Shown here piece by piece: positions 1 through 5,262 of a stretch of 5,316 nt of DNA; position 1 is the stretch's first letter; every line of letters begins with the position of its first letter. Position numbers and translations under genes: made by a program. The notes beneath the pieces are model-generated. The model worked only from the letters and a program-made list of their open reading frames with translations. It was not told where the DNA came from and made no database searches. Where the stretch lies: positions 1 to 5,316 of the forward strand of contig JARFQQ010000092.1 of the NCBI GenBank assembly GCA_029287695.1, read 5' to 3'. The DNA is from Gammaproteobacteria bacterium. GTDB taxonomy: Bacteria > Pseudomonadota > Gammaproteobacteria > Chromatiales > Chromatiaceae.

Positions 1-516
1 ATTCTGGCGCTTCTTCTCCGGGCCTCGCGTCACGACCAGCCCCCAGGTAATCAGCGGACCGGCATCCCCGGGCCAGCAGGTCTGAACGGGGATTTTTCCG
101 ACATCGACATCATCGCCTTCCCAAACGATTTTCTGGCAGGGCGCGCCCCTGATCTTCTTCGGCGCCATGTCGAGCACCTTCCTGAAGACCGGCAGTTTTT
201 CCCAGGCGTCCTTCATACCCCTGGGCGGATCAGGCTCCTTGAGCTGCGCCAGCAACTTGCCGACGTCGCGCAATGCCTCGACCGATTCTTCACCCATGCC
301 CAGCGCCACACGCTTCGGCGTACCGAAGAGGTTACCGAGCAACGGCATGTCCGAACCCTTGACGTTTTCGAACAGCAACGCCGGACCAGCCGCTTTCAAT
401 GTCCGGTCACAAATCTCGGTTACTTCCAGATTCGGATCAACCTCGACGGAAATACGCCTGAGTTCACCCATGGATTCGAGCTGGCTGATGAAGTCCCTGA
501 GGTCTTTGTATTGCAT
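1..516 (-). CDS. ubiD: UbiD, 3-octaprenyl-4-hydroxybenzoate carboxy-lyase (N-terminal part, cut by window edge)
   Basis: UbiD decarboxylates 3-polyprenyl-4-hydroxybenzoate in ubiquinone synthesis, using prenylated FMN made by UbiX and a divalent metal. Reading the minus strand from the ATG at 516-514 gives 172 uninterrupted codons to base 1. The start, [20 protein letters not shown], matches E. coli UbiD as I recall it. Further matches are [11 protein letters not shown] (44-54), [14 protein letters not shown] (62-75), [12 protein letters not shown] (87-98), RGAPCQ (123-128) and [13 protein letters not shown] (154-166). The last residue visible, Asn172 in the KRQN stretch, aligns with E. coli Asn175, a metal ligand. 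Most of the catalytic domain, roughly 320 residues, lies outside the window. No strong Shine-Dalgarno sequence precedes the ATG. An ATG at 521-519 is out of frame. The gene diverges from the small exported protein at 616. The family call is very secure. Confidence 0.96.
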   Translation of the reverse strand, partial: MQYKDLRDFISQLESMGELRRISVEVDPNLEVTEICDRTLKAAGPALLFENVKGSDMPLLGNLFGTPKRVALGMGEESVEALRDVGKLLAQLKEPDPPRGMKDAWEKLPVFRKVLDMAPKKIRGAPCQKIVWEGDDVDVGKIPVQTCWPGDAGPLITWGLVVTRGPEKKRQN

Positions 517-568
517 GGCATGAATTTATTATTGAAAGATTTTGTTGCCTGGCACTGTCTCTTTATGC

Positions 569-580
569 AAGGCCGGCCTT
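569..580. repeat. 12-bp perfect palindrome in the ubiD / small-gene divergent spacer
   Basis: The bases AAGGCCGGCCTT read the same on both strands. They lie in the 99-base spacer between two divergent start codons, 52 bases upstream of ubiD and 35 upstream of the exported protein. A palindrome here could be an operator or could be chance. There is no loop, and the T-rich stretch at 586-592 follows only loosely, so it is not a convincing terminator. I could not place a convincing -35/-10 pair on either strand of this spacer. Confidence 0.4.
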
Positions 581-603
581 AACGTCCTTTTTAACAAACA
601 CCT

Positions 604-607
604 GGAG
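604..607 (+). promoter_or_regulatory. Ribosome binding site of the small exported protein
   Basis: GGAG lies 8 bases before the ATG at 616, which is a near-ideal Shine-Dalgarno position. It is the best ribosome binding site in the window and supports both the reality and the start of the unrecognised gene downstream. Confidence 0.7.
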
Positions 608-615
608 ACAAGGCC

Positions 616-885
616 ATGAAAACTATTATTGCAAGCTCACTCATCCTGTTCGCATCCAGCGCTTCCGCCGACTGGGAAGCCGCCTGGGGCACCGATGAAC
701 TCATGATCAATCACGATTCTCACGTTACTGCGCAATCGGTCACCGTGGACCCGATCGCAGACTCTGCTTTTGGCCATGGCAACGCGGAACTCTTCGCCGG
801 GGGGGAAGCCGATGGTATCGACAGTGTCGGCAACCGCACGGCTTTCGAACTCTACTACGAGAATCTCTACAGGAATGGCGCTTAA
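616..885 (+). CDS. Small acidic exported protein of unknown function (89 residues)
   Basis: I do not recognise this protein. It begins with a short classical signal peptide: a Lys at position 2, a hydrophobic stretch at about 4-13 (IIASSLILFA) and an SASA motif at 15-18 that would be cut before Asp19. The predicted mature part is 71 residues. It has no cysteine, 13 Asp/Glu against 2 Arg and no Lys, so it is strongly acidic. Three His (33, 36, 54) and paired aromatics in ELYYENLY (78-85) are visible. It has no lipobox and no further membrane segment, so a soluble periplasmic or secreted protein is likely. A good GGAG site fixes the start. It diverges from ubiD and converges on prlC, so it appears to be a single-gene unit. 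A run of seven G (799-805) interrupts the reading frame's otherwise ordinary composition. Reality of the gene is likely; any function would be guesswork. Confidence 0.72.
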   Translation: MKTIIASSLILFASSASADWEAAWGTDELMINHDSHVTAQSVTVDPIADSAFGHGNAELFAGGEADGIDSVGNRTAFELYYENLYRNGA

Positions 886-894
886 GCCAATCCG

Positions 895-919
895 GAATGC
901 AAGGATTCAATCTGCATTC
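895..919 (+). terminator. Weak stem-loop after the small exported protein
   Basis: GAATGCA (895-901) pairs perfectly with TGCATTC (913-919) across an 11-base loop, starting 10 bases after the TAA stop. It sits where a terminator would be expected. No T-run follows and the stem is not GC-rich, so it could equally be an mRNA 3' stabilising hairpin or chance. Confidence 0.3.
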
Positions 920-1032
920 TGACCCAACACAATGCTCAAACGTATCCCACCCGGATACTTCAGGATAAAAGCGCCATGGAAGGCAAATCGTCCAGTCCAG
1001 TCGCAATACTCTGCGATTCCCCTGATCCGGTT

Positions 1033-1044
1033 AGAGGATCCTCT
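1033..1044. repeat. 12-bp perfect palindrome in the convergent spacer
   Basis: AGAGGATCCTCT is self-complementary and lies between the convergent small gene and prlC, 37 bases before the larger inverted repeat. It has no obvious link to a start codon. Apart from this, the weak stem-loop at 895-919 and the repeats at 1081-1173, I see nothing convincing in 886-1178. Confidence 0.3.
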
Positions 1045-1080
1045 CCCATCCGACAAAAAATCAACCGGGCAAGGCAGCAG

Positions 1081-1153
1081 GGGGTCAGAGTAAAAACTCG
1101 CCCGCTATGGCCGTTCATCCCCGGCGGATTGAAAGAGTTTTTACTCTGACCCC
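1081..1153. repeat. Perfect 19-bp inverted repeat, REP/MITE-like element
   Basis: GGGGTCAGAGTAAAAACTC (1081-1099) is the exact reverse complement of 1135-1153, with 35 bases between the arms. Inside the loop a CCGC/GCGG pair could extend the structure. The element lies 25 bases beyond the prlC stop, between convergent genes, which is the usual place for REP-like palindromes. In RNA it would fold into a strong hairpin from either direction. The T5 run lies inside the stem, not after it, so it is not a standard intrinsic terminator. My recollection is that GGGGTCAGAGTAAA ends recur in gammaproteobacterial genomes near IS200-like (RAYT) transposases, but I could not search for this. No transposase is present here. 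Confidence 0.8.
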
Positions 1154-1173
1154 TATCCGCTGACCCCTATCAG
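1146..1173. repeat. 14-nt tandem duplication of the palindrome's outer end
   Basis: CTGACCCCTATCCG (1146-1159) is followed directly by CTGACCCCTATCAG (1160-1173), with 13 of 14 bases identical. The first copy overlaps the right arm of the 19-bp inverted repeat. The second ends 5 bases before the prlC stop codon. This looks like a repeated element boundary or the remnant of a second, truncated insertion. Confidence 0.75.
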
Positions 1174-1178
1174 TGTGT

Positions 1179-3230
1179 TCAGGCTGCAATCCCGGAGTGC
1201 CGCAGCAGCGGCTCGACATCGGGCTTGCGACCACGGAAGGCAACGAAAAGATCCATGGCGTCTTCCGATCCGCCCTTCTCGAGTATGTTTTTGCGAAAGG
1301 CACGCCCGGCTTCCTCGTCGAACACGCCCTTCTCCTCGAATAACGAAAAGGCATCGGCCGAGAGTACCTCGGCCCACTTGTAGCTGTAATAGCCCGCCGC
1401 ATAGCCGCCCGCAAAGATGTGAGAAAAGCCGTGAGCGAAGCGGTTCCACTCGGGAGGCCGCACCACGGCAACCTGTTCCCGAACCGCCTCTGCGAACTCC
1501 AGCACACGAGCGCCCTTCTCCGGGTCGAATTCCAGGTGCAGGCGAAAATCGAAAAGCGCGAACTCCAGCTGGCGCATCATCTGCATGGCCGACTGGAAGT
1601 TCTTCGCCGCGACCATACGGTCGTAGAGATCATCGGGGATCTCCTCACCGGTTTCGTAATGGCCGGAGACAGCCTCGAGAGCCTCGCGCTCCCAGCACCA
1701 GTTCTCCATGAACTGACTCGGGAGCTCGACAGCATCCCAGGCAACCCCGTTGATGCCTGCCACGCCGGGATAATCGATACGGGTCAACATGTGATGCAGG
1801 CCGTGGCCGAATTCATGGAAGAGGGTTTCGACCTCGTCGTGCGTCAGCAACGCAGGTTTCTCACCGACGGGTGGCGAGAAGTTGCAGGTCAGGTAGGCGA
1901 CAGGCGTCTGGACATGATCCTGGCTGCGAAAACGCACGGCGCACTCATCCATCCAGGCTCCCCCGCGTTTCTTCGGCCTGGCGTAGAGATCGAGATAAAA
2001 CTGCCCGACCAGCTCGTCGCGATCACTGTCACGGATTTCGTAGAAGAGGACGTCCGGGTGCCAGGTATCGATGCCATCGGTCTGCACGATACGGATATCG
2101 AACAGGCGGCTGACGACGTCGAACATCCCCTGCACGACCATGTGCTGCGGGAAATAGGGCTTGAGCTCCTCCTGGCTGATGTTGTAACGCGACTGGCGCA
2201 GCTTTTCGGCATAGTAGGCAACGTCCCACGCCTCGAGCTTGTCGAGACCATGCACGTCGCGCGCGTACGCTTCCAGCTCACTGTATTCCTGCTCCGCCTG
2301 CGGCCTGGAGCGCTTCGCAAGATCGTTGAGAAAATCGAGTACCTGCTGCGGGCTCTCGGCCATCTTCTTGGCCAGCGAACGCTCGGCATAACTGGAAAAC
2401 CCGAGCAGCAGCGCCTGCTCGTGACGCAAGGCAAGAATCTCATCCATGATCACGCTGTTGTCGTACTCGCCTGCACCTGGCCCCTGGTCAGAGGCGCGCG
2501 TCGAGTAGGCGCGGTACATCTCGTAACGCAACTCGCGGTTGTCAGCATAGGTCATGACCGGGTAGTAGGAAGGAAACTCGAGGGTTAACAGCCAGCCCTC
2601 CATATCCCGTTGAGCGGCTGTCTGCCTGGCGAGATCCAGCGCCGATTCCGGAAGCCCCGCCAGCTCGGACTCATCGTTTATCTGCCTCGTCCAGGCGTGC
2701 GTGGCATCCAGTACGTTCTCACTGAACTTGCTGGTCAGGGTGGAGAGCCTTTCGCTGATCTCCTTGTAACGCTGCTTCCGGGCAAGGGGAAGATCGACGC
2801 CAGAGAGGTGGAAATCGCGCAGAATGTTTTCGAGCATCTTCCTCTGCGCCCCGTCGAGCTCACTGTCGTTTTCCAGGACAGCCTTGTAGGCACTGTAGAG
2901 ATCAGCATTCTGTCCCATCTCGGTGGCATATGCCGAAAGCTTTGGCAGACAGGCATTGTAAGCCTCGCGGAGTTCGTCACTGTTGACGACCGAGTTCATG
3001 TGGCTGACCGGTGACCAGGCACGATTGAGGCGGTCGTCGAGCTTCTCGATCGGTTCAACGAAACTGACCCAGTCCGGCTTCTGGACAGTCTCGAGCAGAT
3101 CATGGATCTGGTCGCGATTCTCCTGCAGCAGGGTATCGATTGCGGGCACCACGTGCTCGGGCTTGATGCGGCTGAATGGCGGCAGTATGAATTCTTCGAG
3201 AAGCGGATTATCGGCCATGGTCGTGCTCAT
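1179..3230 (-). CDS. prlC: Oligopeptidase A (PrlC), zinc metallopeptidase of family M3
   Basis: Cytosolic zinc endopeptidase that degrades short peptides, including cleaved signal peptides (also named OpdA). The 683-residue product matches E. coli PrlC (680) along its whole length. The helical N-terminal part (about 1-220) includes SPVSHMNSVVNSDELREAY (73-91). The M3 catalytic domain follows, with MYRAYSTRASDQGPGAG (238-254), FYLDLYARPKKRGGAWMD (411-428) and PVAYLTCNF (443-451). The zinc site is intact: HEFGH at 472-476 gives both His ligands and the catalytic Glu473, and Glu502 in WDAVELPSQFMENW is the expected third ligand. The substrate-binding segment HGFSHIFAGGYAAGYYSY (600-617) is also complete. 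Two starts are possible. ATG at 3230 gives MSTTMADNPLL; ATG at 3218-3216 gives MADNPLL, which aligns best with E. coli MTNPLL. Neither has a clear ribosome binding site. rsmJ, its partner in E. coli, is not downstream. Confidence 0.97.
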   Translation of the reverse strand: MSTTMADNPLLEEFILPPFSRIKPEHVVPAIDTLLQENRDQIHDLLETVQKPDWVSFVEPIEKLDDRLNRAWSPVSHMNSVVNSDELREAYNACLPKLSAYATEMGQNADLYSAYKAVLENDSELDGAQRKMLENILRDFHLSGVDLPLARKQRYKEISERLSTLTSKFSENVLDATHAWTRQINDESELAGLPESALDLARQTAAQRDMEGWLLTLEFPSYYPVMTYADNRELRYEMYRAYSTRASDQGPGAGEYDNSVIMDEILALRHEQALLLGFSSYAERSLAKKMAESPQQVLDFLNDLAKRSRPQAEQEYSELEAYARDVHGLDKLEAWDVAYYAEKLRQSRYNISQEELKPYFPQHMVVQGMFDVVSRLFDIRIVQTDGIDTWHPDVLFYEIRDSDRDELVGQFYLDLYARPKKRGGAWMDECAVRFRSQDHVQTPVAYLTCNFSPPVGEKPALLTHDEVETLFHEFGHGLHHMLTRIDYPGVAGINGVAWDAVELPSQFMENWCWEREALEAVSGHYETGEEIPDDLYDRMVAAKNFQSAMQMMRQLEFALFDFRLHLEFDPEKGARVLEFAEAVREQVAVVRPPEWNRFAHGFSHIFAGGYAAGYYSYKWAEVLSADAFSLFEEKGVFDEEAGRAFRKNILEKGGSEDAMDLFVAFRGRKPDVEPLLRHSGIAA

Positions 3231-3250
3231 GAATTATGTAACAAGGTGAC

Positions 3251-3279
3251 TTTATCAAATTGAATGCCTCGTATTTCAA
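3251..3279 (-). promoter_or_regulatory. Candidate sigma-70-type promoter of prlC
   Basis: On the minus strand a TTGAAA box (3279-3274) is followed after exactly 17 bases by GATAAA (3256-3251). This fits TTGACA-N17-TATAAT with 5 of 6 and 4 of 6 matches. Transcription would start near 3244, giving a leader of about 13 bases to the first ATG or about 25 to the second, so the shorter PrlC start is easier to reconcile. The -35 region also reads CTTGAAA, as in sigma-32 promoters, and E. coli prlC is heat-shock controlled. However, no CCCCAT-type -10 follows, so I do not call it sigma-32 dependent. Confidence 0.45.
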
Positions 3280-3344
3280 GGCAATTGGCAGCAAATTCAA
3301 GTCGGTGGAATGAGGGGGATTCCATCAGGGAGAAGTACATTATT

Positions 3345-3372
3345 ACCACGAGGAGCACAAAGCACACGAAGG
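3345..3372 (+). repeat. 9-nt-unit repeat, copy A (GAAGAACAC family)
   Basis: The stretch reads ACCAC-GAGGAGCAC-AAAGCACAC-GAAGG, two degenerate 9-base units between a CCAC lead and a GAAGG tail. It is an imperfect inverse match of the copy at 3491-3516. The two would form 26- to 28-base terminal inverted repeats around 118 bases of non-coding DNA. No target-site duplication is visible just outside the pair. Confidence 0.6.
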
Positions 3373-3490
3373 CAGTCAAGCTGGAACCGGGGAGGCATTG
3401 ATATCAACCTGTCAGGACTCAAATACCTGTCTCGAACAGACGGCTGACTCCCGGACCCCAATCTCATCCGGACTATCGAACTGATCTACC

Positions 3491-3516
3491 TGGTGTTCTT
3501 CGTGTTCTTTGTGGTG
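3491..3516 (-). repeat. 9-nt-unit repeat, copy B, just after the trmL stop
   Basis: Read on the minus strand this is ACCAC-AAAGAACAC-GAAGAACAC-CAGG, the cleanest copy of the family in the window. It begins 6 bases beyond the trmL stop codon (3525-3523), so it lies in the trmL 3' untranslated region. It contains no GC-rich stem of its own. Pairing with copy A would give a long hairpin in any transcript crossing both. The 118 bases between the copies show no gene, start signal or further repeat that I can support. Confidence 0.65.
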
Positions 3517-3522
3517 GAAAAA

Positions 3523-4014
3523 TCATCCCGGGTCGCCCTGCTTTGCGACCTGCAGACCACCACTGAAACCGTTCTGCCGCCACGCCTCGTAGAGGATCAC
3601 CGCGACGCTGTTGGCAAGATTCAGACTCCGGCTCCGGGGCTGCATCGGTATCCGAATACGCTGTTCCGGCGGCAGGCTGTCGCGGATCTCTGCCGGCAGA
3701 CCACGCGACTCGGGGCCAAAGAGCAGATGATCGCCGGGCTGAAAATCGGCATCCGCATAGCATGTTGTGCCTTTCGTCGTACAGGCGAATATCCGGCCTT
3801 CTCGAAGACTCCTTTTCCAGCTTTCGTAATCGGCGTGTTCCTGCAGGGCTGCATATTCGTGATAATCCAGCCCGGCACGGCGCATGCGCCGGTCATCAAG
3901 GTCAAACGCGACCGGATGGATCAGGTGCAGACTGCTGCCGACGTTGGCACAAAGGCGTATGATATTGCCCGTATTCGGAGGAATCTCCGGCTGATAGAGT
4001 ACGACGTGAAACAC
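3523..4014 (-). CDS. trmL: TrmL, tRNA (cytidine/uridine-34-2'-O)-methyltransferase
   Basis: SPOUT-family enzyme that uses S-adenosylmethionine to methylate the ribose 2'-O of wobble nucleotide 34 in two leucine tRNAs. It acts as a homodimer in the cytosol. The 163-residue product follows E. coli TrmL (157) closely. MFHVVLYQPEIPPNTGNIIR starts the protein, with the conserved NTGNIIRLCAN at 14-24. RRAGLDYHEY lies at 45-54. The knot region has LFGPESRGLP (98-107) and IPMQPRSRSLNLANSVAVIL (122-141). The last seven or so residues (VAKQGDPG) are a short extra tail. The start codon is GTG (4014-4012), supported by a GAGG ribosome binding site 9 bases upstream and by alignment of the N-terminus. It faces pyrD with 5 bases between the start codons. 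Confidence 0.95.
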   Translation of the reverse strand: MFHVVLYQPEIPPNTGNIIRLCANVGSSLHLIHPVAFDLDDRRMRRAGLDYHEYAALQEHADYESWKRSLREGRIFACTTKGTTCYADADFQPGDHLLFGPESRGLPAEIRDSLPPEQRIRIPMQPRSRSLNLANSVAVILYEAWRQNGFSGGLQVAKQGDPG

Positions 4015-4027
4015 TGATAATGACCTC
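4015..4027 (-). promoter_or_regulatory. trmL ribosome binding site inside the pyrD coding start
   Basis: GAGG on the minus strand (4027-4024) lies 9 bases before the GTG of trmL and settles that non-ATG start. The same bases are codons 2-3 of pyrD on the other strand. Translation signals and, by necessity, promoters of this divergent pair are embedded in the opposite gene. For pyrD, the only -10-like sequence I noticed is TATGAT at 3958-3963, with no acceptable -35. A small CGGAG/CTCCG hairpin (3976-3989) would lie in its leader. pyrD itself has no clear ribosome binding site. Confidence 0.6.
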
Positions 4028-4988
4028 GGAAACTAACAACCCGCTTGCCGTCGAGTTCTGCGGCATGCATTTCCAGACTCCGCTGGTGCTGCTCTCGGGC
4101 TGCGTCGGTTTCGGAGAAGAGTATACCCGTGTCGAGGGCTATTCGAATGCCGATGTCGGCGCTGTCTGCCTCAAGGGCACCACCGGCGAGAAGCGCCTCG
4201 GCAACGCCCCGCACCGCATCTACGAAACGCCGGCCGGCATGCTCAATGCCATCGGTCTGCAAAATCCGGGCGTCGACAAGGTCGTCGATGAAATTCTTGC
4301 GACGCTCGATTTCAGCGAAACGCGTTTCATCGCCAATGTTTCCGGGTCGACGATCGAGGAATACGAGGACGTCACGCGCAAGTTCGATGATTCGGATATC
4401 GATGCCATCGAGATCAACATCTCCTGCCCCAATGTCAAGGAGGGCGGCGTCGCATTCGGTAACGACCCGGAAATGTCCGCGCGCGTTGTGGAAGCCTGCC
4501 GGCGTGTCACGGACAAGCCGCTTATCACGAAACTTTCGCCGAACCAGACCGATATCCAGCACAATGCGCGGCTCTGCATCGAGGCCGGAAGCGACGCTTT
4601 CGCAGTGATCAACACACTCATGGGCATGGCGATCGACATTGAATCACGCAGCCCGGTCATCGGCAACAACCAGGGTGGACTCTCCGGGCCCGCCATCAAG
4701 CCTGTCGCATTACTCAAGACCCACCAGGTCTACCAGGTATGCCGTGATCACGGCATACCGATCATCGGCCAGGGAGGCGTGACGACACCCGAGGACGCAA
4801 TCGAGTTTCTGATTGCCGGCGCATCGGCTGTGGGTGTCGGCACGGCACTCTTCTACGATCCGCTGATCTGCCGAAAGATCAATGATGGAATCCGCGATTA
4901 CCTTCTACGCCACGAAATCCCGACCGTCGAGGAACTGACAGGCACCCTCACGCTCAATACGCCCCCGCAGCGCGGTTGCGGTTGCTAG
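4020..4988 (+). CDS. pyrD: Dihydroorotate dehydrogenase, class 1B catalytic subunit
   Basis: FMN enzyme that oxidises dihydroorotate to orotate, the fourth step of pyrimidine synthesis. The 322 residues match Bacillus-type PyrD (about 311), not the membrane-bound, quinone-linked class 2 enzyme of E. coli. Shared blocks are SGCVGFGEEY (26-35), GTTGEKRLGN (53-62), AGMLNAIGLQNPG (72-84), IEINISCPNVKEGGVAFG (130-147), KLSPN (171-175), INTLMGM (197-203), GGLSGPAIKPVA (219-230), GIPIIGQGGV (245-254) and AGASAVGVGTALF (266-278). Cys136 in NISCPNV is the class 1 catalytic base. The segments around 250-254 and 267-276 are the FMN phosphate-binding loops. Class 1B enzymes normally work with PyrK (FAD, 2Fe-2S) to pass electrons to NAD+; no pyrK is in the window. 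Oddities are a hydrophilic N-terminal extension and a C-terminal tail ending GCGC, encoded by GGTTGC twice. Confidence 0.95.
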   Translation: MTSETNNPLAVEFCGMHFQTPLVLLSGCVGFGEEYTRVEGYSNADVGAVCLKGTTGEKRLGNAPHRIYETPAGMLNAIGLQNPGVDKVVDEILATLDFSETRFIANVSGSTIEEYEDVTRKFDDSDIDAIEINISCPNVKEGGVAFGNDPEMSARVVEACRRVTDKPLITKLSPNQTDIQHNARLCIEAGSDAFAVINTLMGMAIDIESRSPVIGNNQGGLSGPAIKPVALLKTHQVYQVCRDHGIPIIGQGGVTTPEDAIEFLIAGASAVGVGTALFYDPLICRKINDGIRDYLLRHEIPTVEELTGTLTLNTPPQRGCGC

Positions 4989-5008
4989 AACAGAAGGAAC
5001 ACGAAGGG
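4987..5008 (+). repeat. 9-nt-unit repeat, copy C, at the pyrD stop
   Basis: AGAACA-GAAGGAACAC-GAAGGG matches the repeat of copies A and B with one base missing and one extra between units. It begins within the TAG stop codon of pyrD (4986-4988). So two neighbouring genes, trmL and pyrD, each have a copy of this repeat at their 3' end, both in the same orientation relative to the gene. Confidence 0.5.
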
Positions 5009-5028
5009 CCTCATCGCAGTAGTCCGCC

Positions 5029-5046
5029 ATGCCCTTCCCGCGGCAT
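5029..5046 (+). terminator. Weak hairpin downstream of pyrD
   Basis: ATGCC (5029-5033) pairs with GGCAT (5042-5046) across 8 bases, about 40 bases after the pyrD stop. The stem is only 5 bp and no T-run follows, so this is at best a weak terminator candidate. Confidence 0.2.
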
Positions 5047-5058
5047 AGCGTGAGCATC

Positions 5059-5160
5059 ATGGATCTCGAGCAGGGGTCGAAGTCAGGCCTGACTCCGACC
5101 CTGGATCCGGACATCAGCGCCGGCAAAGATGCTATCTGTATGATTTAAATGGATCTCGAG
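5059..5160. repeat. 12-nt direct repeats bracketing a palindrome
   Basis: ATGGATCTCGAG occurs at 5059-5070 and again at 5149-5160, separated by 78 bases that include the 28-base palindrome. The arrangement resembles a target-site duplication around a small inserted element, though 12 bases is long for most transposons. A local duplication is the alternative. Confidence 0.55.
5074..5101. repeat. 28-base near-perfect palindrome related to the 1081-1153 repeat
   Basis: GGGTCGAAGTCAGG (5074-5087) meets CCTGACTCCGACCC (5088-5101) with 13 of 14 pairs, the exception being A5080 against C5095. An extra G at 5073 restores the GGGGTC end seen at 1081. The right arm ACTCCGACCC differs from ACTCTGACCC at 1143-1152 by one base. 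Both palindromes therefore look like members of one dispersed family with a GGGGTC(A/G)GAGT core. It lies 85 bases after pyrD and has no following T-run. Confidence 0.7.
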
Positions 5161-5189
5161 GAACAGCGCGGGACAAAACCGGTGACTGG

Positions 5190-5246
5190 CCGCTCCCTCC
5201 CCTTGGGGAGAGGCATCCCGGCGCTCTATCCCTTTTGGGAGGGCGG
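5190..5246 (+). repeat. G/C-rich hairpin pair with alternative long-range pairing
   Basis: CTCCCC (5197-5202) is complementary to GGGGAG (5205-5210), and TCCC (5229-5232) to GGGA (5237-5240) across TTTT. In competition with both, CCCTCCC (5195-5201) can pair with GGGAGGG (5237-5243), extended by CCG/CGG outside a two-base bulge. The stretch sits between pyrD and a possible promoter, so it could be a REP-like element, a terminator region or a regulatory structure. Nothing in the sequence chooses between these. Confidence 0.4.
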
Positions 5247-5262
5247 ATTTCCCTGCCCGGAA

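Noticed and set aside
167..523. Plus-strand open frame of 118 codons
   Set aside because: It lies opposite the clear UbiD reading frame and its serine-rich composition is that of an antisense shadow.
550..570. TGGCAC resembling a sigma-54 -24 element upstream of the small gene
   Set aside because: The GC expected 10 bases after the GG pair is missing; the nearest GC is about 4 bases too far.
740..1006. Minus-strand open frame of 88 codons opposite the small exported protein
   Set aside because: It has no good ribosome binding site and an Arg/Cys/Trp-rich shadow composition. The plus-strand gene with signal peptide is better supported.
1081..1153. Intrinsic terminator shared by prlC and the small gene
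   Set aside because: The hairpin is strong but no T-run follows the stem on either strand, so I list it as a repeat; a terminating effect remains possible.
1419..2588. Long plus-strand open frame of 389 codons inside prlC
   Set aside because: It is antisense to the fully conserved PrlC sequence, including its zinc site. Long shadows are common opposite GC-rich genes, and it has no recognisable domain.
3921..4562. Minus-strand open frame of 213 codons opposite pyrD
   Set aside because: It overlaps both trmL and the conserved catalytic part of pyrD, and shows no family resemblance.
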